Translations under genes and position numbers: made by a program
Notes under the pieces: model-generated
What the model saw: only the letters and a program-made list of their open reading frames with translations
What the model was told of the DNA's origin: nothing
Database searches by the model: none
Shown: positions 35,872 to 45,201 of the stretch, piece by piece
Numbering within the stretch: position 1 is the first letter of the stretch
How the letters are laid out: each line of letters opens with the position of its first letter
Assembly (NCBI GenBank): GCA_016745215.1
Contig: CP050890.1
Span: 1,178,001 to 1,242,000 of the forward strand
DNA from: Thiohalocapsa sp. PB-PSB1
GTDB lineage: Bacteria > Pseudomonadota > Gammaproteobacteria > Chromatiales > Chromatiaceae
Direction of reading: 5' to 3'
Length of the DNA: 64,000 bases

Positions 35872-36488
35872 AGTAGCGGTTCATGAATAACCTATACCAC
35901 GCTATCCAGACATCGGCGGAGTGCAATTGGGGTCGGGGCCGCTATCGGAATCGGAATCGGAATCGAGAGAGAAAACGCCCTATGCCATTCGCTCATGAGA
36001 AGCTCGACGTCTAGCGTGCGGCCATCGAGTCTGTCGGCTGGGCCATAGCGCGACTGCGAGCATGTGAAAGGACAGCGTAACGCGAAGGATCAACGCCTGT
36101 GCGCATCCTAGGTGCGCATGGTAGGCGCGCATCGCAGGCCATCGCGCTGAACATTGCCGAGGGTAACGGCAAAGCGACGAGCGGGGATCGACGCCGGTCG
36201 TTTGAAATCGCACGAGGCTCGGCGCTGGAGTACGCTGCGATTCAGGACGTGCTCGCTGGTGTGCGAAGCGTTGTCCGCAGACGACAACAGCAAGCAAAAG
36301 GCACTGCTCGATCGTCTTGTGGCCATGCTCACGAAGCTCAGAAAGCGTGGCGACGCGGTCAGCGAGGAGCTTGGCGGATAGCGGGTTGGTCAGTTCGATA
36401 CCGATACCGACGCCGATAGCGGTAGCGAATGAGTCGGCAGGCGACACCCAAGCCAAAAACCTGTTTAGCTTGTTTCTGCACCATCACT
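35872..36488 (+). pseudogene. rptF copy C: repeat with a dead four-helix-bundle gene
   Basis: Begins TAGTAGCGGTTCATGAATAA and ends GTTTCTGCACCATCAC. Coding remnant from ~35991: MPFAHEKLDV, TAG, RAAIESVGWAIARL, a TAA and a frame change, then ALNIAEGNGKATSGDRRRSF, EIARGSALEYAAIQDVL and, in another frame, SADDNSKQKALLDRLVAML. This is the S23/IVS-type four-helix-bundle protein with at least two stops and two frame changes. Hexamer (ATCGGN) runs flank it at 35938-35968 and 36395-36425. The best preserved of the copies. Confidence 0.78.
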
Positions 36489-36667
36489 TATCACCATCGT
36501 CTCGGCAAGTTCAAGGTGTCTGAGGAAGGGCCTGGGGAGCGCACTTGTGATCGTCCTCGGCATAAAGGCCGACGGCGTTTCCCTAGGAGCACATCGCCCG
36601 GCATGCCGGTCTCGACCCGGATGAAATTGCCGACGCGTAACCCGTATTGAAGACTCAGGCGATTACC

Positions 36668-37747
36668 TTACTCCGCGACAGGCCCGACACCCGATGCATC
36701 ATCTATTCCTCTGTAGGCATCCAGGATTCTTTTCACCGCAAGACTCACTGTCAATCGCCCCTCGGCCACGTCGTGCTCGACGCCAGGGGTGATCTGCAAG
36801 ACCTTCGGGTGGGTCATCAATGAATCCAGGAGCTGATTTTCCAGCATGCTCCACATCCAACGCACCCGCTGTTGGCGACGCTTTTCTTGAAATTCTCCGG
36901 TGGCCGTCAGGATGTCGCGATGGTCGCGCAACTTCTGCCACACCTCGTCGATGCCGACCGCCTTCAGCGAGCTGCACATCAACACTGGGGGCGTCCAGTT
37001 CGGGCTTGCCGGCTTCATAATGTGTAAAGCGTTTTGGTACTGCACGGCCGCCTGACGCGCCTTGATTTCGTTATCACCATCCGCCTTGTTAATCACGAGC
37101 ATGTCGGCGATTTCCAGCACGCCTTTCTTGATGCCCTGCAATTCGTCCCCGGCACCTGGCAACATCAGCACCAGAAAAAAATCGGTCATGGCCGCGACAG
37201 CCACCTCGTTCTGACCGGCGCCGACGGTTTCCACCAGAATGACGTCAAAACCTGCGGCCTCGCAAACCACCATCGTGGCCCGGGTTGCACGCGCCACGCC
37301 CCCCAGCGTGCCCGAAGAGGGGGACGGGCGAATAAATGAATTGGGATGATGCGCCAATTCGGTCATGCGCGTCTTATCGCCGAGGATGCTGCCACCGCTG
37401 ACCGTGCTGGACGGGTCGACCGCAAGCACGGCAACCTTTTGCCCCGCTTCAACCAGCCGCATGCCGAAGCTCTCGATGAAGGTGCTTTTGCCGACGCCGG
37501 GCACACCGGTGATACCGATTCGGTGCGCCCAGTCCGACTCGCTGCGCTCACCGAGATGCGCCAGTAATTTCAGCAGAATCTGTTGCGCCAGTTCCTGATG
37601 CCTCGGGCTTCGGCTTTCGATGATCGTGATCGTGCGCCCGACCATCGTGCGGTTGCCGGATAACACGCCATCCACGTAGTCATCGACGGTCAGCCCCACT
37701 GCCCGCGCCGGTGCGCGGGCATTTGCTGCTGCCTCTGGGCTAGACAT
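36668..37747 (-). CDS. meaB: Methylmalonyl-CoA mutase-associated GTPase MeaB
   Basis: 359 residues. G3E-family GTPase that protects and reloads B12-dependent methylmalonyl-CoA mutase. Motifs in order: Walker A GVPGVGKSTFIESFG, DPSSTVSGGSILGDKTRM, VETVGAGQNEVAVAAMTDFF (switch/Walker B region) and NKADGDNEIKARQA (base recognition). It is the last gene of the minus-strand methylmalonyl-CoA cluster, 3 bp after mutB, so translation is coupled. The C-terminal extension EGRLTVSLAVKRILDAYRGI is usual for MeaB dimers. Confidence 0.95.
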   Translation of the reverse strand: MSSPEAAANARAPARAVGLTVDDYVDGVLSGNRTMVGRTITIIESRSPRHQELAQQILLKLLAHLGERSESDWAHRIGITGVPGVGKSTFIESFGMRLVEAGQKVAVLAVDPSSTVSGGSILGDKTRMTELAHHPNSFIRPSPSSGTLGGVARATRATMVVCEAAGFDVILVETVGAGQNEVAVAAMTDFFLVLMLPGAGDELQGIKKGVLEIADMLVINKADGDNEIKARQAAVQYQNALHIMKPASPNWTPPVLMCSSLKAVGIDEVWQKLRDHRDILTATGEFQEKRRQQRVRWMWSMLENQLLDSLMTHPKVLQITPGVEHDVAEGRLTVSLAVKRILDAYRGIDDASGVGPVAE

Positions 37748-37750
37748 CGA

Positions 37751-39964
37751 TTACGCTGCCTCGCTTGGAGCGTAACCCAAGGTCAGGTTCAGCTTGTCGA
37801 TCAGAGAGGAGGCTGCTTTGCCGAGCACAGTTCCCGGAGGGAAGATCGCCTCAGCACCTGCCTTGTACAGCGCGTCATAGTCTTGCGGCGGGATTACCCC
37901 GCCGACGACAACCAGAATATCCGGGCGATCCAGCTTGGCCAATTCGGACTTGAGTTCCGGAACCAAGGTCAGATGCCCGGCAGCCAGCGAGCTGGCGCCG
38001 ACAATGTGTACATCGTTCTCGACCGCTTGCCGGGCGACTTCTGCCGGCGTTTGGAAAAGAGGGCCAATATCGACGTCGAATCCGAGATCGGCGAAGGCAC
38101 TGGCGATCACTTTTTGTCCGCGGTCATGTCCATCTTGGCCCATCTTAGCGATCAGAATACGCGGGCGCCGCCCGTCGTTTTGCTCAAAGGCTTCGACTTT
38201 TTTCTTCAGTGTGTCGATCATATCGGACGTTTCCCCGACTTCACTGCGATAGACTCCAGAAATCTTGCGAATTTCGGCCTTGTGCCGACCGACGACTTTC
38301 TCGACCGCATCTGAGATTTCACCAACCGAGCATTTTGCGCGCGCGGCCTCCACGGCCAGTTCTAATAGATTTCCCTGGTTGGTTTCTGCCGCTTTGGTCA
38401 GCGCCTGCAATTTCTCCTCGGCCTCCTTGGCGTTGCGCTCACGACGCAATTGTTCGAGCTGAGCGATTTGTTGACGGCGGACCTGCGCATTCTCGACCTT
38501 CAGAACATCAATGTTTTCGGCCTGATCGAGGATGAACTTGTTGACGCCAACCACGGTTTGGCGACCGGAATCGATGCGCGCTTGGGTGCGAGCAGCCGCT
38601 TCCTCGATGCGCAACTTCGGGATGCCGGCTTCAATGGCTTTCGCCATGCCGCCGGTTTCTTCCACTTCCTGGATGTGTGACCAGGCTTTCTCTGCCAGCA
38701 TGCGGGTCAAGCGCTCCACGTAGTAGCTCCCGCCCCAAGGATCGATCACTTGGTTCGTATTGCTTTCCTGTTGCAGGAAAAGCTGCGTGTTGCGGGCGAT
38801 ACGCGCCGAGAAGTCCGTTGGCAGGGCCAAGGCTTCGTCGAACGAGTTGGTATGCAGAGACTGCGTGTGGCCCTGCGTTGAAGCCATCGCTTCGATACAG
38901 GTGCGCACCACGTTGTTGTAGACATCCTGTGCCGTCAGACTCCATCCGGATGTCTGCGAGTGGGTTCTCAACGCAAGGGACTTATTGCTCTGCGGATTGA
39001 ATTGCTTGATCAGCTTTGCCCAAAGCATGCGGGCGGCACGCATTTTGGCAATTTCCATATAGAAATTCATGCCGATTGCCCAGAAGAACGACAATCTAGG
39101 GGCAAACTGATCGATGGTGAGACCAGCCTTCAATCCCGCGCGTGCGTACTCCACGCCATCGGCTAATGTGTAGGCCATTTCCAAGTCCGCTGTTGCCCCG
39201 GCTTCCTGCATGTGGTAACCCGAGATGGAGATCGAGTTGAACTTGGGCATATTCTTCGATGTGTAGGCGAAGATGTCGGAGATGATCCGCATCGACGGCT
39301 CTGGGGGGTAGATGTAGGTGTTGCGGACCATGAATTCCTTGAGGATATCGTTCTGAATGGTCCCAGCGAGCTGTTCGGGCTTGACCCCCTGCTCTTCCGC
39401 CGCGACGATGTAATTAGCCATGATCGGCAGCACGGCTCCGTTCATCGTCATCGAAACAGTCATCTCATCGAGCGGAATCTTATCGAAGAGCACCCGCATG
39501 TCCATGATCGAATCAATGGCGACGCCAGCCATGCCAACGTCGCCAGCAACCCGCGGGTTGTCGGAATCGTAACCGCGGTGGGTCGCCAGGTCGAACGCCA
39601 CCGACAGACCTTTTTGCCCTGCCGCCAGATTCCGACGGTAAAACGCATTCGAGTCCTTTGCCGTCGAAAACCCGGCATATTGCCGGATCGTCCATGGCCG
39701 AGTCACATACATGGTTGAATACGGACCGCGGACATAGGGTGGAATCCCTGCCATGGTATCGAGGTGATCAAGACCCTCCAGATCCTCAGCTGAATACAGC
39801 GGCTTCACCTCCAGCTGTTCTGGCGTCGTCCACGAGAACTCCTCCGGTTTCTTGCCCGTCTCTGCTTGGAAGCGTTGCGCCCAGGTTGCACTGCCGTTGC
39901 CACCGCTTGGCGACGAATCCTGGGTTTCCAGGTCGATCTCGGAAAAATTGGGAATGATGCTCAT
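37751..39964 (-). CDS. mutB: Methylmalonyl-CoA mutase, large (catalytic) subunit
   Basis: 737 residues. Adenosylcobalamin-dependent isomerisation of succinyl-CoA and (R)-methylmalonyl-CoA. N-terminal TIM barrel with substrate motifs (GPYSTMYVTRPWTIRQYAGF, SISGYHMQEAGATADLEMAY, RTHSQTSGWSLTAQDVYNN). The C-terminal cobalamin domain (from ~residue 600) has the B12 lower-ligand signature GQDGHDRG, followed by GASSLAAGHLTLVPEL and VVVGGVIPPQDY. Full family length. It overlaps neither neighbour: 3 bp to mutA, 3 bp to meaB. Confidence 0.96.
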   Translation of the reverse strand: MSIIPNFSEIDLETQDSSPSGGNGSATWAQRFQAETGKKPEEFSWTTPEQLEVKPLYSAEDLEGLDHLDTMAGIPPYVRGPYSTMYVTRPWTIRQYAGFSTAKDSNAFYRRNLAAGQKGLSVAFDLATHRGYDSDNPRVAGDVGMAGVAIDSIMDMRVLFDKIPLDEMTVSMTMNGAVLPIMANYIVAAEEQGVKPEQLAGTIQNDILKEFMVRNTYIYPPEPSMRIISDIFAYTSKNMPKFNSISISGYHMQEAGATADLEMAYTLADGVEYARAGLKAGLTIDQFAPRLSFFWAIGMNFYMEIAKMRAARMLWAKLIKQFNPQSNKSLALRTHSQTSGWSLTAQDVYNNVVRTCIEAMASTQGHTQSLHTNSFDEALALPTDFSARIARNTQLFLQQESNTNQVIDPWGGSYYVERLTRMLAEKAWSHIQEVEETGGMAKAIEAGIPKLRIEEAAARTQARIDSGRQTVVGVNKFILDQAENIDVLKVENAQVRRQQIAQLEQLRRERNAKEAEEKLQALTKAAETNQGNLLELAVEAARAKCSVGEISDAVEKVVGRHKAEIRKISGVYRSEVGETSDMIDTLKKKVEAFEQNDGRRPRILIAKMGQDGHDRGQKVIASAFADLGFDVDIGPLFQTPAEVARQAVENDVHIVGASSLAAGHLTLVPELKSELAKLDRPDILVVVGGVIPPQDYDALYKAGAEAIFPPGTVLGKAASSLIDKLNLTLGYAPSEAA

Positions 39965-39967
39965 GAC

Positions 39968-42079
39968 TTAGATTACCCCCAGTTGGCGAAGGGTGGTTTG
40001 CGTGGCCGCCAACACATCGGCGCCGAGGAAAATGAAGTCGTCGACCCCTGCGCTAGTGTACAGGTCGCGCTTGTCTCCGGGGTGACCAGCAAGGAAAAGG
40101 TACTTGCAGCCTGCTTGCTTCAGTGCCGGTGCCAAACTCGGGACCATTTCTGAATAAATGGCATCGGCAGAACAGATGACCGCTGTTGTGGTGCCGCTCT
40201 CCTTATAGGCTTGAACGCACTCGTCGACGTCGGCGAAGCCGGTATTGGTGAGCCCCTCGATGCCACCGACTTCGAAAAAGTTCTTGGCAAAGGAGGCGCG
40301 CGCGGTGTGCTGGGCAATCGGGCCGAGGTTGGCTAGGAAGATCGACGGGCGCTTGCCGGTCTGGGCTAGATGGCCATCGCTGTCATCCCGCAACGCTTCG
40401 AACTGTTCCGAAAATCGATGGGTCGGTAACGCATCGACCGAAGCACTGGTGCTGCCTGATGCCTTGGCCAGCTGGGTGGCCAGTTGCCCGATGCTCGCTC
40501 CCGCTGCTGCAGCATCGACCAATGCCGCGATATTGCCTGAGGCGCTCAAAGCACTGACCAAGGGTTCCGCGTTTCCGGCCGCACGGGTGGTTGACAGCCG
40601 TTCTGTTGCGATACTGGCAATCGCGGCCGGGTCGGGCTGTTCATGATCGGGCAGGGTCTCGGCGATATTCGGAAACTCGGTTACGCCGGTGAGCGGATCT
40701 TTGCGCTTGGCCAGGTTCTTCTCTCGCTCCGCGTAGGAAGCAGCAATGGTTGCGGCGACCGAACCATCCGCCAGTGACGCGGCGATTCCACCCGCCCGCT
40801 CGATGCCTTGAAATGCGGTCCAAGCCACCCGCGCTAACTCGTCCGTGCGACTTTCCACGTACCAGGAACCTCCGCCCGGATCGATGACCTTGGCCAGATT
40901 GGATTCTTCAGCGAGAATAATCTGAGTATTGCGGGCAATGCGGCGGCCGAGTTCGTCCGTCTCCCCGAACGCCACGTCGTAGGGTAACACCGTCACGCTG
41001 TCGGCGCCGCCAACCGCACCGGCAAAGCAGGCAACGGTTGTTCTCAGGATATTCACCCAAGGGTCGCGGCGGGTCATCATGCGCATTGCCGATACGACAT
41101 TCAGACGCATGGCGCGGGCTTCTTCGGATGCGCCACAGGCCTCGGCTACTCGAGCCCACAGCTTGCGTGCCGCTCGCACTTTGGCGATCGACAGGAACTG
41201 ATCGCAGCCGACCGGGAAGGTGAAGTAAATCTGCCGGCAAGCCGCGTCGATGCCGAGCCCCGCGTCCGTCATCGCCCGCAGGTAGGCGACCGCGGTTGCC
41301 ATGCCGGCTGCCAGATCGTAAGCATCGTCACTGCCGGCATTATGATAAGGAGAAGTATCCACACCAACGGCTGCCACATGCGGGTAGGTCGCTGCTGTAT
41401 GAACCGCAAGTTCGCCCACCGCAGCCAGCGCTTGGTCCACCGATACCGGGAGCTGACCGGTAGCCGCCAGAGCCCCCAGGGGATCAGCGTTAAAAGAGCC
41501 CAGAGCCTGATCGTTCGCGACACCCCGCCGGTTCCACAAGGCCATCAGACAGGCCGACGCCGGAAGGAACTGGGCGCCCGCCTGCAAAGTAATTGGTACT
41601 AGATTCAGGTGTACTTCGGTCAGTAACAGGTCTAAATCATCCACCGAGTACGCCGCGATTCCGTCCATGGCGACAGCCCCCTCTGCCGCGCTGTTGTCTG
41701 CATCCAAGCCGTTGCGCGCCGCTTGATCGAAGCGTAAGGTCAGTGCGCTGACGCCTCGCTGTAGGTCTCGGAGGATGATTTCGTTGGCATCTTTCGGTTC
41801 CGGATAGGTGACCACCTGCCGAACCTGCCAATCCGCAACCCGATTCCCGGATGCGCTCTGGCCGCGTGTAAACGGCATTGCGCCGGGGAAGCCGGACGGG
41901 TCGCCCTGCTGCTGCCAGTCCCGGCGCGTATAGACCGGTTGAAGGGTAATCCCCTCGTAGGTCTTGTTGGTCATTTTCTTGTCGAAGGGGGCGCCCTTCA
42001 GCGCCTTGTCCACCTCGCCACGCCACTCTTCGTAACTCGGCGGCGAGAATTCTTCGGTAAAATTCACGTGATTGGTCAT
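39968..42079 (-). CDS. mutA: Methylmalonyl-CoA mutase, small subunit
   Basis: 703 residues. Structural partner of MutB in the alpha-beta mutase, as in Propionibacterium and Methylorubrum-type enzymes. The barrel is recognisable (VVTYPEPKDANEIILRDLQR, VDTSPYHNAGSDDAYDLAAG, IARNTQIILAEESNLAKVID, DPGGGSWYVE). In the C-terminal domain the B12-ligand DxHxxG is absent, replaced by the LGPIAQHTARASFAKNFFE block, so it does not bind cobalamin. Both subunits being present suggests a heterodimer. It lies 535 bp downstream of mce, a gap that may hold a second promoter. Confidence 0.94.
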   Translation of the reverse strand: MTNHVNFTEEFSPPSYEEWRGEVDKALKGAPFDKKMTNKTYEGITLQPVYTRRDWQQQGDPSGFPGAMPFTRGQSASGNRVADWQVRQVVTYPEPKDANEIILRDLQRGVSALTLRFDQAARNGLDADNSAAEGAVAMDGIAAYSVDDLDLLLTEVHLNLVPITLQAGAQFLPASACLMALWNRRGVANDQALGSFNADPLGALAATGQLPVSVDQALAAVGELAVHTAATYPHVAAVGVDTSPYHNAGSDDAYDLAAGMATAVAYLRAMTDAGLGIDAACRQIYFTFPVGCDQFLSIAKVRAARKLWARVAEACGASEEARAMRLNVVSAMRMMTRRDPWVNILRTTVACFAGAVGGADSVTVLPYDVAFGETDELGRRIARNTQIILAEESNLAKVIDPGGGSWYVESRTDELARVAWTAFQGIERAGGIAASLADGSVAATIAASYAEREKNLAKRKDPLTGVTEFPNIAETLPDHEQPDPAAIASIATERLSTTRAAGNAEPLVSALSASGNIAALVDAAAAGASIGQLATQLAKASGSTSASVDALPTHRFSEQFEALRDDSDGHLAQTGKRPSIFLANLGPIAQHTARASFAKNFFEVGGIEGLTNTGFADVDECVQAYKESGTTTAVICSADAIYSEMVPSLAPALKQAGCKYLFLAGHPGDKRDLYTSAGVDDFIFLGADVLAATQTTLRQLGVI

Positions 42080-42614
42080 AAAGGTCCCGTTTGGTTACTT
42101 GGCTCTGAGCAGGTTATAGGTTGCCGCCAACCTCCTCAAAGGGACGACGGCGCAAGGCTAAGGCGCATTCGCGCATCCTTAAGGTTACGCGAGCGAATTA
42201 CGGCACCGGCTAAAAGCTAGGGTACTGGCAATAACGCGTCAAGGGGTTGCACCTGACCTGATTGCATGGAGATGTGGTCATTCAAGCCTCCGGCGAATCG
42301 CGATTGGGCTGAAAAAAGCCCATAGCCAGGCCCATAACTAAACCCAGTGTCAGGTCCGATATCAGGCATCAGTGCATCGGTATCAGCTCTTGCGAGCAGA
42401 TAAGGCTTGCTGCGATTGCCTTGGAGTTTGTGCGCTGTTGGACTCGCGAAGCGCTCCGGATCGACATCCAGGGCATCAACGAGGGTTCATACTGCCCACC
42501 TTTGCCGCTCACCGGGTGATGCGGCCAAGCCGCGATCACCCACTGAGTGGCAGGTGTCAAATTTAGAATCCCATGGCGGGCAGGCAGGTCAGACTCGAGC
42601 TGTTATGACGACAG
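42080..42614. other. Gap between mce and mutA inside the methylmalonyl cluster
   Basis: 535 bp with no supported gene. A short hairpin GGGCT-GAAAAA-AGCCC occurs at 42306-42321. I looked for a cobalamin riboswitch because the next gene makes a B12 enzyme, but saw no convincing B12 box. Confidence 0.4.
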
Positions 42615-43019
42615 CTATGAACGCTCGCATAATTCGACCAAGATTCCACCCGTTGCTTTGGGATGAAGGAACGCGATGCGTGCACCGCCCGCGCCAATAC
42701 GTGGTTGTTCGTCGATCAGGCGAATGTTCTTTGCTTTTAATTCGGCCAGCGCCTCGTCGATGTTTGGCACTCGAAAGGCAACGTGCTGGAAGCCTTGACC
42801 TTTCTTTTCGATAAACTTCGCGACCGGCCCGTCCGGTGCGGTGGACTCCAGAAGTTCGACCTCGCTTTCGCCAACGGGGAAGAAGGCAGTCGTGACTTTT
42901 TGCTCATCAACCGTTTCATCACCGGCAAATTCAAGGCCCAGTACATCAGTCCAGAAATTCTTGCCCTGGTCGATACTGTCAACTGCAATACCAAGATGGT
43001 CAATCTTGAGAACCTGCAT
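42615..43019 (-). CDS. mce: Methylmalonyl-CoA epimerase
   Basis: 134 residues. Interconverts (2R)- and (2S)-methylmalonyl-CoA, linking the carboxylase/decarboxylase (S form) to the mutase (R form). Vicinal-oxygen-chelate fold with metal ligands visible: His in IDHLGIAV near residue 8, His in GFQHVAFRV, and Glu in the C-terminal ILVELCE. ARIAFLHPKATGGILVEL is the usual C-terminal signature. Full length. It lies downstream of the decarboxylase genes on the same strand. Confidence 0.95.
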   Translation of the reverse strand: MQVLKIDHLGIAVDSIDQGKNFWTDVLGLEFAGDETVDEQKVTTAFFPVGESEVELLESTAPDGPVAKFIEKKGQGFQHVAFRVPNIDEALAELKAKNIRLIDEQPRIGAGGARIAFLHPKATGGILVELCERS

Positions 43020-43127
43020 GTTTCTCCTCCAATTTTTGGTTAGGTAAGTGGGTTAAGCGAATCAGGTGGTACGCGCATTTGGAGCGCAGCGGGTCGCATT
43101 TGGTTCGGCCCGCTTCCTACGACCCGA

Positions 43128-44291
43128 TCAACTACCAAACATGGATAAGAATACCCCAGCGGTGACTGCCGAACCGATCACCCCGGCAACATTCGGACCC
43201 ATCGCGTGCATCAGAAGGAAGTTGGTTGGATCTTCCTTGCTGCCGACCACTTGAGATACCCGTGCGGCCATCGGTACCGCGGATACTCCGGCAGAGCCGA
43301 TCAAAGGGTTGATCCCGGTACCCAGGGTTATATTCATCAGCTTAGCCAGCAATACGCCCGAGGCAGTACCAATCGCAAACGCAACGATTCCGAGCCCCAG
43401 GATCGACAGCGTTTCAACTTGCAGAAAATTCTCAGCCGTTGCGGTGGCACCGACGGTAACCCCGAGGAAGATCGTGATGATGTTGATCAGCGCGTTCTTT
43501 GCGGTGTCCTCCAGTCGGGCGACAACTCCACACTCCCTGAACAGATTTCCCAACATCAACATACCGACCAATGTGGCGGCGGGTGGAACGATCAAAGACA
43601 CGACAATGGTAACGATGATCGGGAAGAAGATTTTCTCGCGCTGCGTCACGGTACGAAGTTGACTCATCTTGATCCCACGTTCCTTCTTGGTGGTCAACAG
43701 TTTCATGATCGGAGGCTGAATGATGGGTACCAATGCCATGTAGGAATAAGCTGCAACGGCGATGGCGCCCATCAGCTCCGGCGCAAGCTTCGATGATAGA
43801 AAAATGGCGGTAGGCCCATCCGCTCCACCGATAATACCAATGGCAGCGGCCTGTTGCGCATTGAACAGACCGGACGCGATCGCCCCGATAAAGGTGATGA
43901 AAATGCCAAATTGTGCGGCGGCACCCAATAATAATGCTCTTGGGTTAGCAATCAGTGGGCCGAAATCCGTCATCGCGCCGACGCCGAGGAAAATCAGCGG
44001 TGGAAAGATGCCGAGCTCATCCCCCAGAAACAAGTAATACAGCAGACCGCCAGGTTCCTGTGTATGGAAAGTATGCTCGGTAATTTCCAGCACGGGTGGA
44101 CTCATCAGACCGGCGCTGGGAAGATTGGTCAGGATCACGCCAAAGGCGATTGGTACCAGCAACAGGGGTTCGAACTGGTGAACGATCGCAAGGTACAGCA
44201 AGACGAAAGCGATCGCCATCATGGTAAATACGCGCCAGTCCAGGCCGGGAAACCCGGTGGAGTACGCAAAATCCAAGAGCGCTTCCAACAT
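43128..44291 (-). CDS. mmdB: Na+-translocating methylmalonyl-CoA decarboxylase, beta (membrane) subunit
   Basis: 387 residues, about nine to ten hydrophobic segments. OadB/GcdB/MmdB family: it couples decarboxylation of carboxybiotin to export of Na+. Landmarks are PLIFLGVGAMTDFGPLIANP, the conserved GIIGGADGPTAIFLSSKLAP loop with the ion-binding Asp, PPIMKLLTTKKERGI and NPLIGSAGVSAVPMAARVSQ. The start at 44291 follows GAGGAGAT; a longer frame from 44354 lacks a ribosome site. Substrate specificity is inferred from mmdA, mce and mut in the same cluster. Confidence 0.93.
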   Translation of the reverse strand: MLEALLDFAYSTGFPGLDWRVFTMMAIAFVLLYLAIVHQFEPLLLVPIAFGVILTNLPSAGLMSPPVLEITEHTFHTQEPGGLLYYLFLGDELGIFPPLIFLGVGAMTDFGPLIANPRALLLGAAAQFGIFITFIGAIASGLFNAQQAAAIGIIGGADGPTAIFLSSKLAPELMGAIAVAAYSYMALVPIIQPPIMKLLTTKKERGIKMSQLRTVTQREKIFFPIIVTIVVSLIVPPAATLVGMLMLGNLFRECGVVARLEDTAKNALINIITIFLGVTVGATATAENFLQVETLSILGLGIVAFAIGTASGVLLAKLMNITLGTGINPLIGSAGVSAVPMAARVSQVVGSKEDPTNFLLMHAMGPNVAGVIGSAVTAGVFLSMFGS

Positions 44292-44322
44292 GGAAGGAAT
44301 CTCCTCGTTTAAACCAACGGCG

Positions 44323-44745
44323 TTAGGACAAGACGACCAAGACGTCACCGGCATTGACTAAATCGCCGGGACCCACCGCGATCTCAGCTACCGTGCCGTC
44401 TTGGTGCGCGACGATCTGATTAGCCATTTTCATCGCTTCCAGTACCAGCAGGCTTTGCCCCCGTGTCACGTTTTCGCCTTCCTTGACTAGGATATCTACA
44501 ATTGTTCCAGGCATCTGCGCGGTAATGGTTTCCCCACCGCCTCCACTGCTCGGCGGCGGCGATGGCTTGCTGGCCGCTGGTGCGGCCTGTGGCGCCGGTG
44601 CAGCCTGTGGCGCTGGTGCTTGAGAAGTTGGCGCAACGGCTGGAGCTTGGGTGACTGGAGCTTGGGCGACAGCCGATCCGCCTCTCAGCTCTTCGACACC
44701 AACTTCGTACTCGTTGCCATTGACAATGACTTTAAAGGTTCTCAT
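44323..44745 (-). CDS. mmdC: Biotin carrier (gamma) subunit of methylmalonyl-CoA decarboxylase
   Basis: 140 residues. N-terminal ~25 residues are a docking strand (MRTFKVIVNGNEYEVGVEEL). A flexible Ala/Pro/Gln-rich linker (residues ~28-68, repeats of PAPQAAP) follows, then a biotinyl domain (TITAQMPGTIVDILVKEGEN) with the biotin lysine in EAMKMANQ. It carries CO2 between MmdA and MmdB. The gene order A-D-C-B matches the mmd genes of Veillonella except that no mmdE is seen. Confidence 0.92.
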   Translation of the reverse strand: MRTFKVIVNGNEYEVGVEELRGGSAVAQAPVTQAPAVAPTSQAPAPQAAPAPQAAPAASKPSPPPSSGGGGETITAQMPGTIVDILVKEGENVTRGQSLLVLEAMKMANQIVAHQDGTVAEIAVGPGDLVNAGDVLVVLS

Positions 44746-44766
44746 TTGCTTCTGCCCCCTTGAGAT

Positions 44767-45186
44767 TTAGAATTTTCTTTGCAATTGATCGGCAAGCCCG
44801 GCTCGGCTCCAGGATGTAGATGAGTCTTCGACTCTTCTTATGCTCTTTACCACGAAGTTGCTTGTTGAAGTTTCCAACATGATTGCAAGAGCCGTTGTGA
44901 TGGCTGCCGCGATCTCCTCGTCATCCGACGCTTGCTGACTAACTTCTGCTTTCTTCTTACTGGATCGTGCCTTCTTGGACGCGCGCGGAGCGGTTGTCGG
45001 AGTTTTTTCTTTTCCTCCGACCTTATCCATCAGGCTCGTTAAAAACATCAGCACGATCAGGGCCAGAAATGTAATCCCCATTCCCAGCAACGTGGTATAC
45101 AAACCGGCCATCAAACGCTGGTTTAAGCTGAGGCTCTTGATCGTTTCGGGATCTGACATCAAGGCGAGTAATTCTACGATCTGCAT
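44767..45186 (-). CDS. mmdD: OadG-type (delta) subunit of methylmalonyl-CoA decarboxylase
   Basis: 139 residues. One transmembrane helix (LMAGLYTTLLGMGITFLALI near residues 26-45) is followed by a Lys-rich, then acidic, cytoplasmic region that ends in a weakly conserved SWSRAGLADQLQRKF tail (compare the WR.AGR-type ends of OadG/MmdD). These small subunits hold the carboxyltransferase and carrier onto the membrane pump. They diverge quickly, so the assignment leans on the hydrophobic helix and the position between mmdA and mmdC. Confidence 0.82.
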   Translation of the reverse strand: MQIVELLALMSDPETIKSLSLNQRLMAGLYTTLLGMGITFLALIVLMFLTSLMDKVGGKEKTPTTAPRASKKARSSKKKAEVSQQASDDEEIAAAITTALAIMLETSTSNFVVKSIRRVEDSSTSWSRAGLADQLQRKF

Positions 45187-45201
45187 TTGAACCTCATCGA
45201 A

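Noticed and set aside
35872..36488. Diversity-generating retroelement, because an Avd-like four-helix-bundle gene is present
   Set aside because: No reverse transcriptase and no template/variable repeat pair is seen, and the gene is broken in all copies.
42080..42614. Cobalamin riboswitch upstream of the B12-dependent mutase genes
   Set aside because: No convincing B12 box or multi-stem leader could be found on the minus strand.
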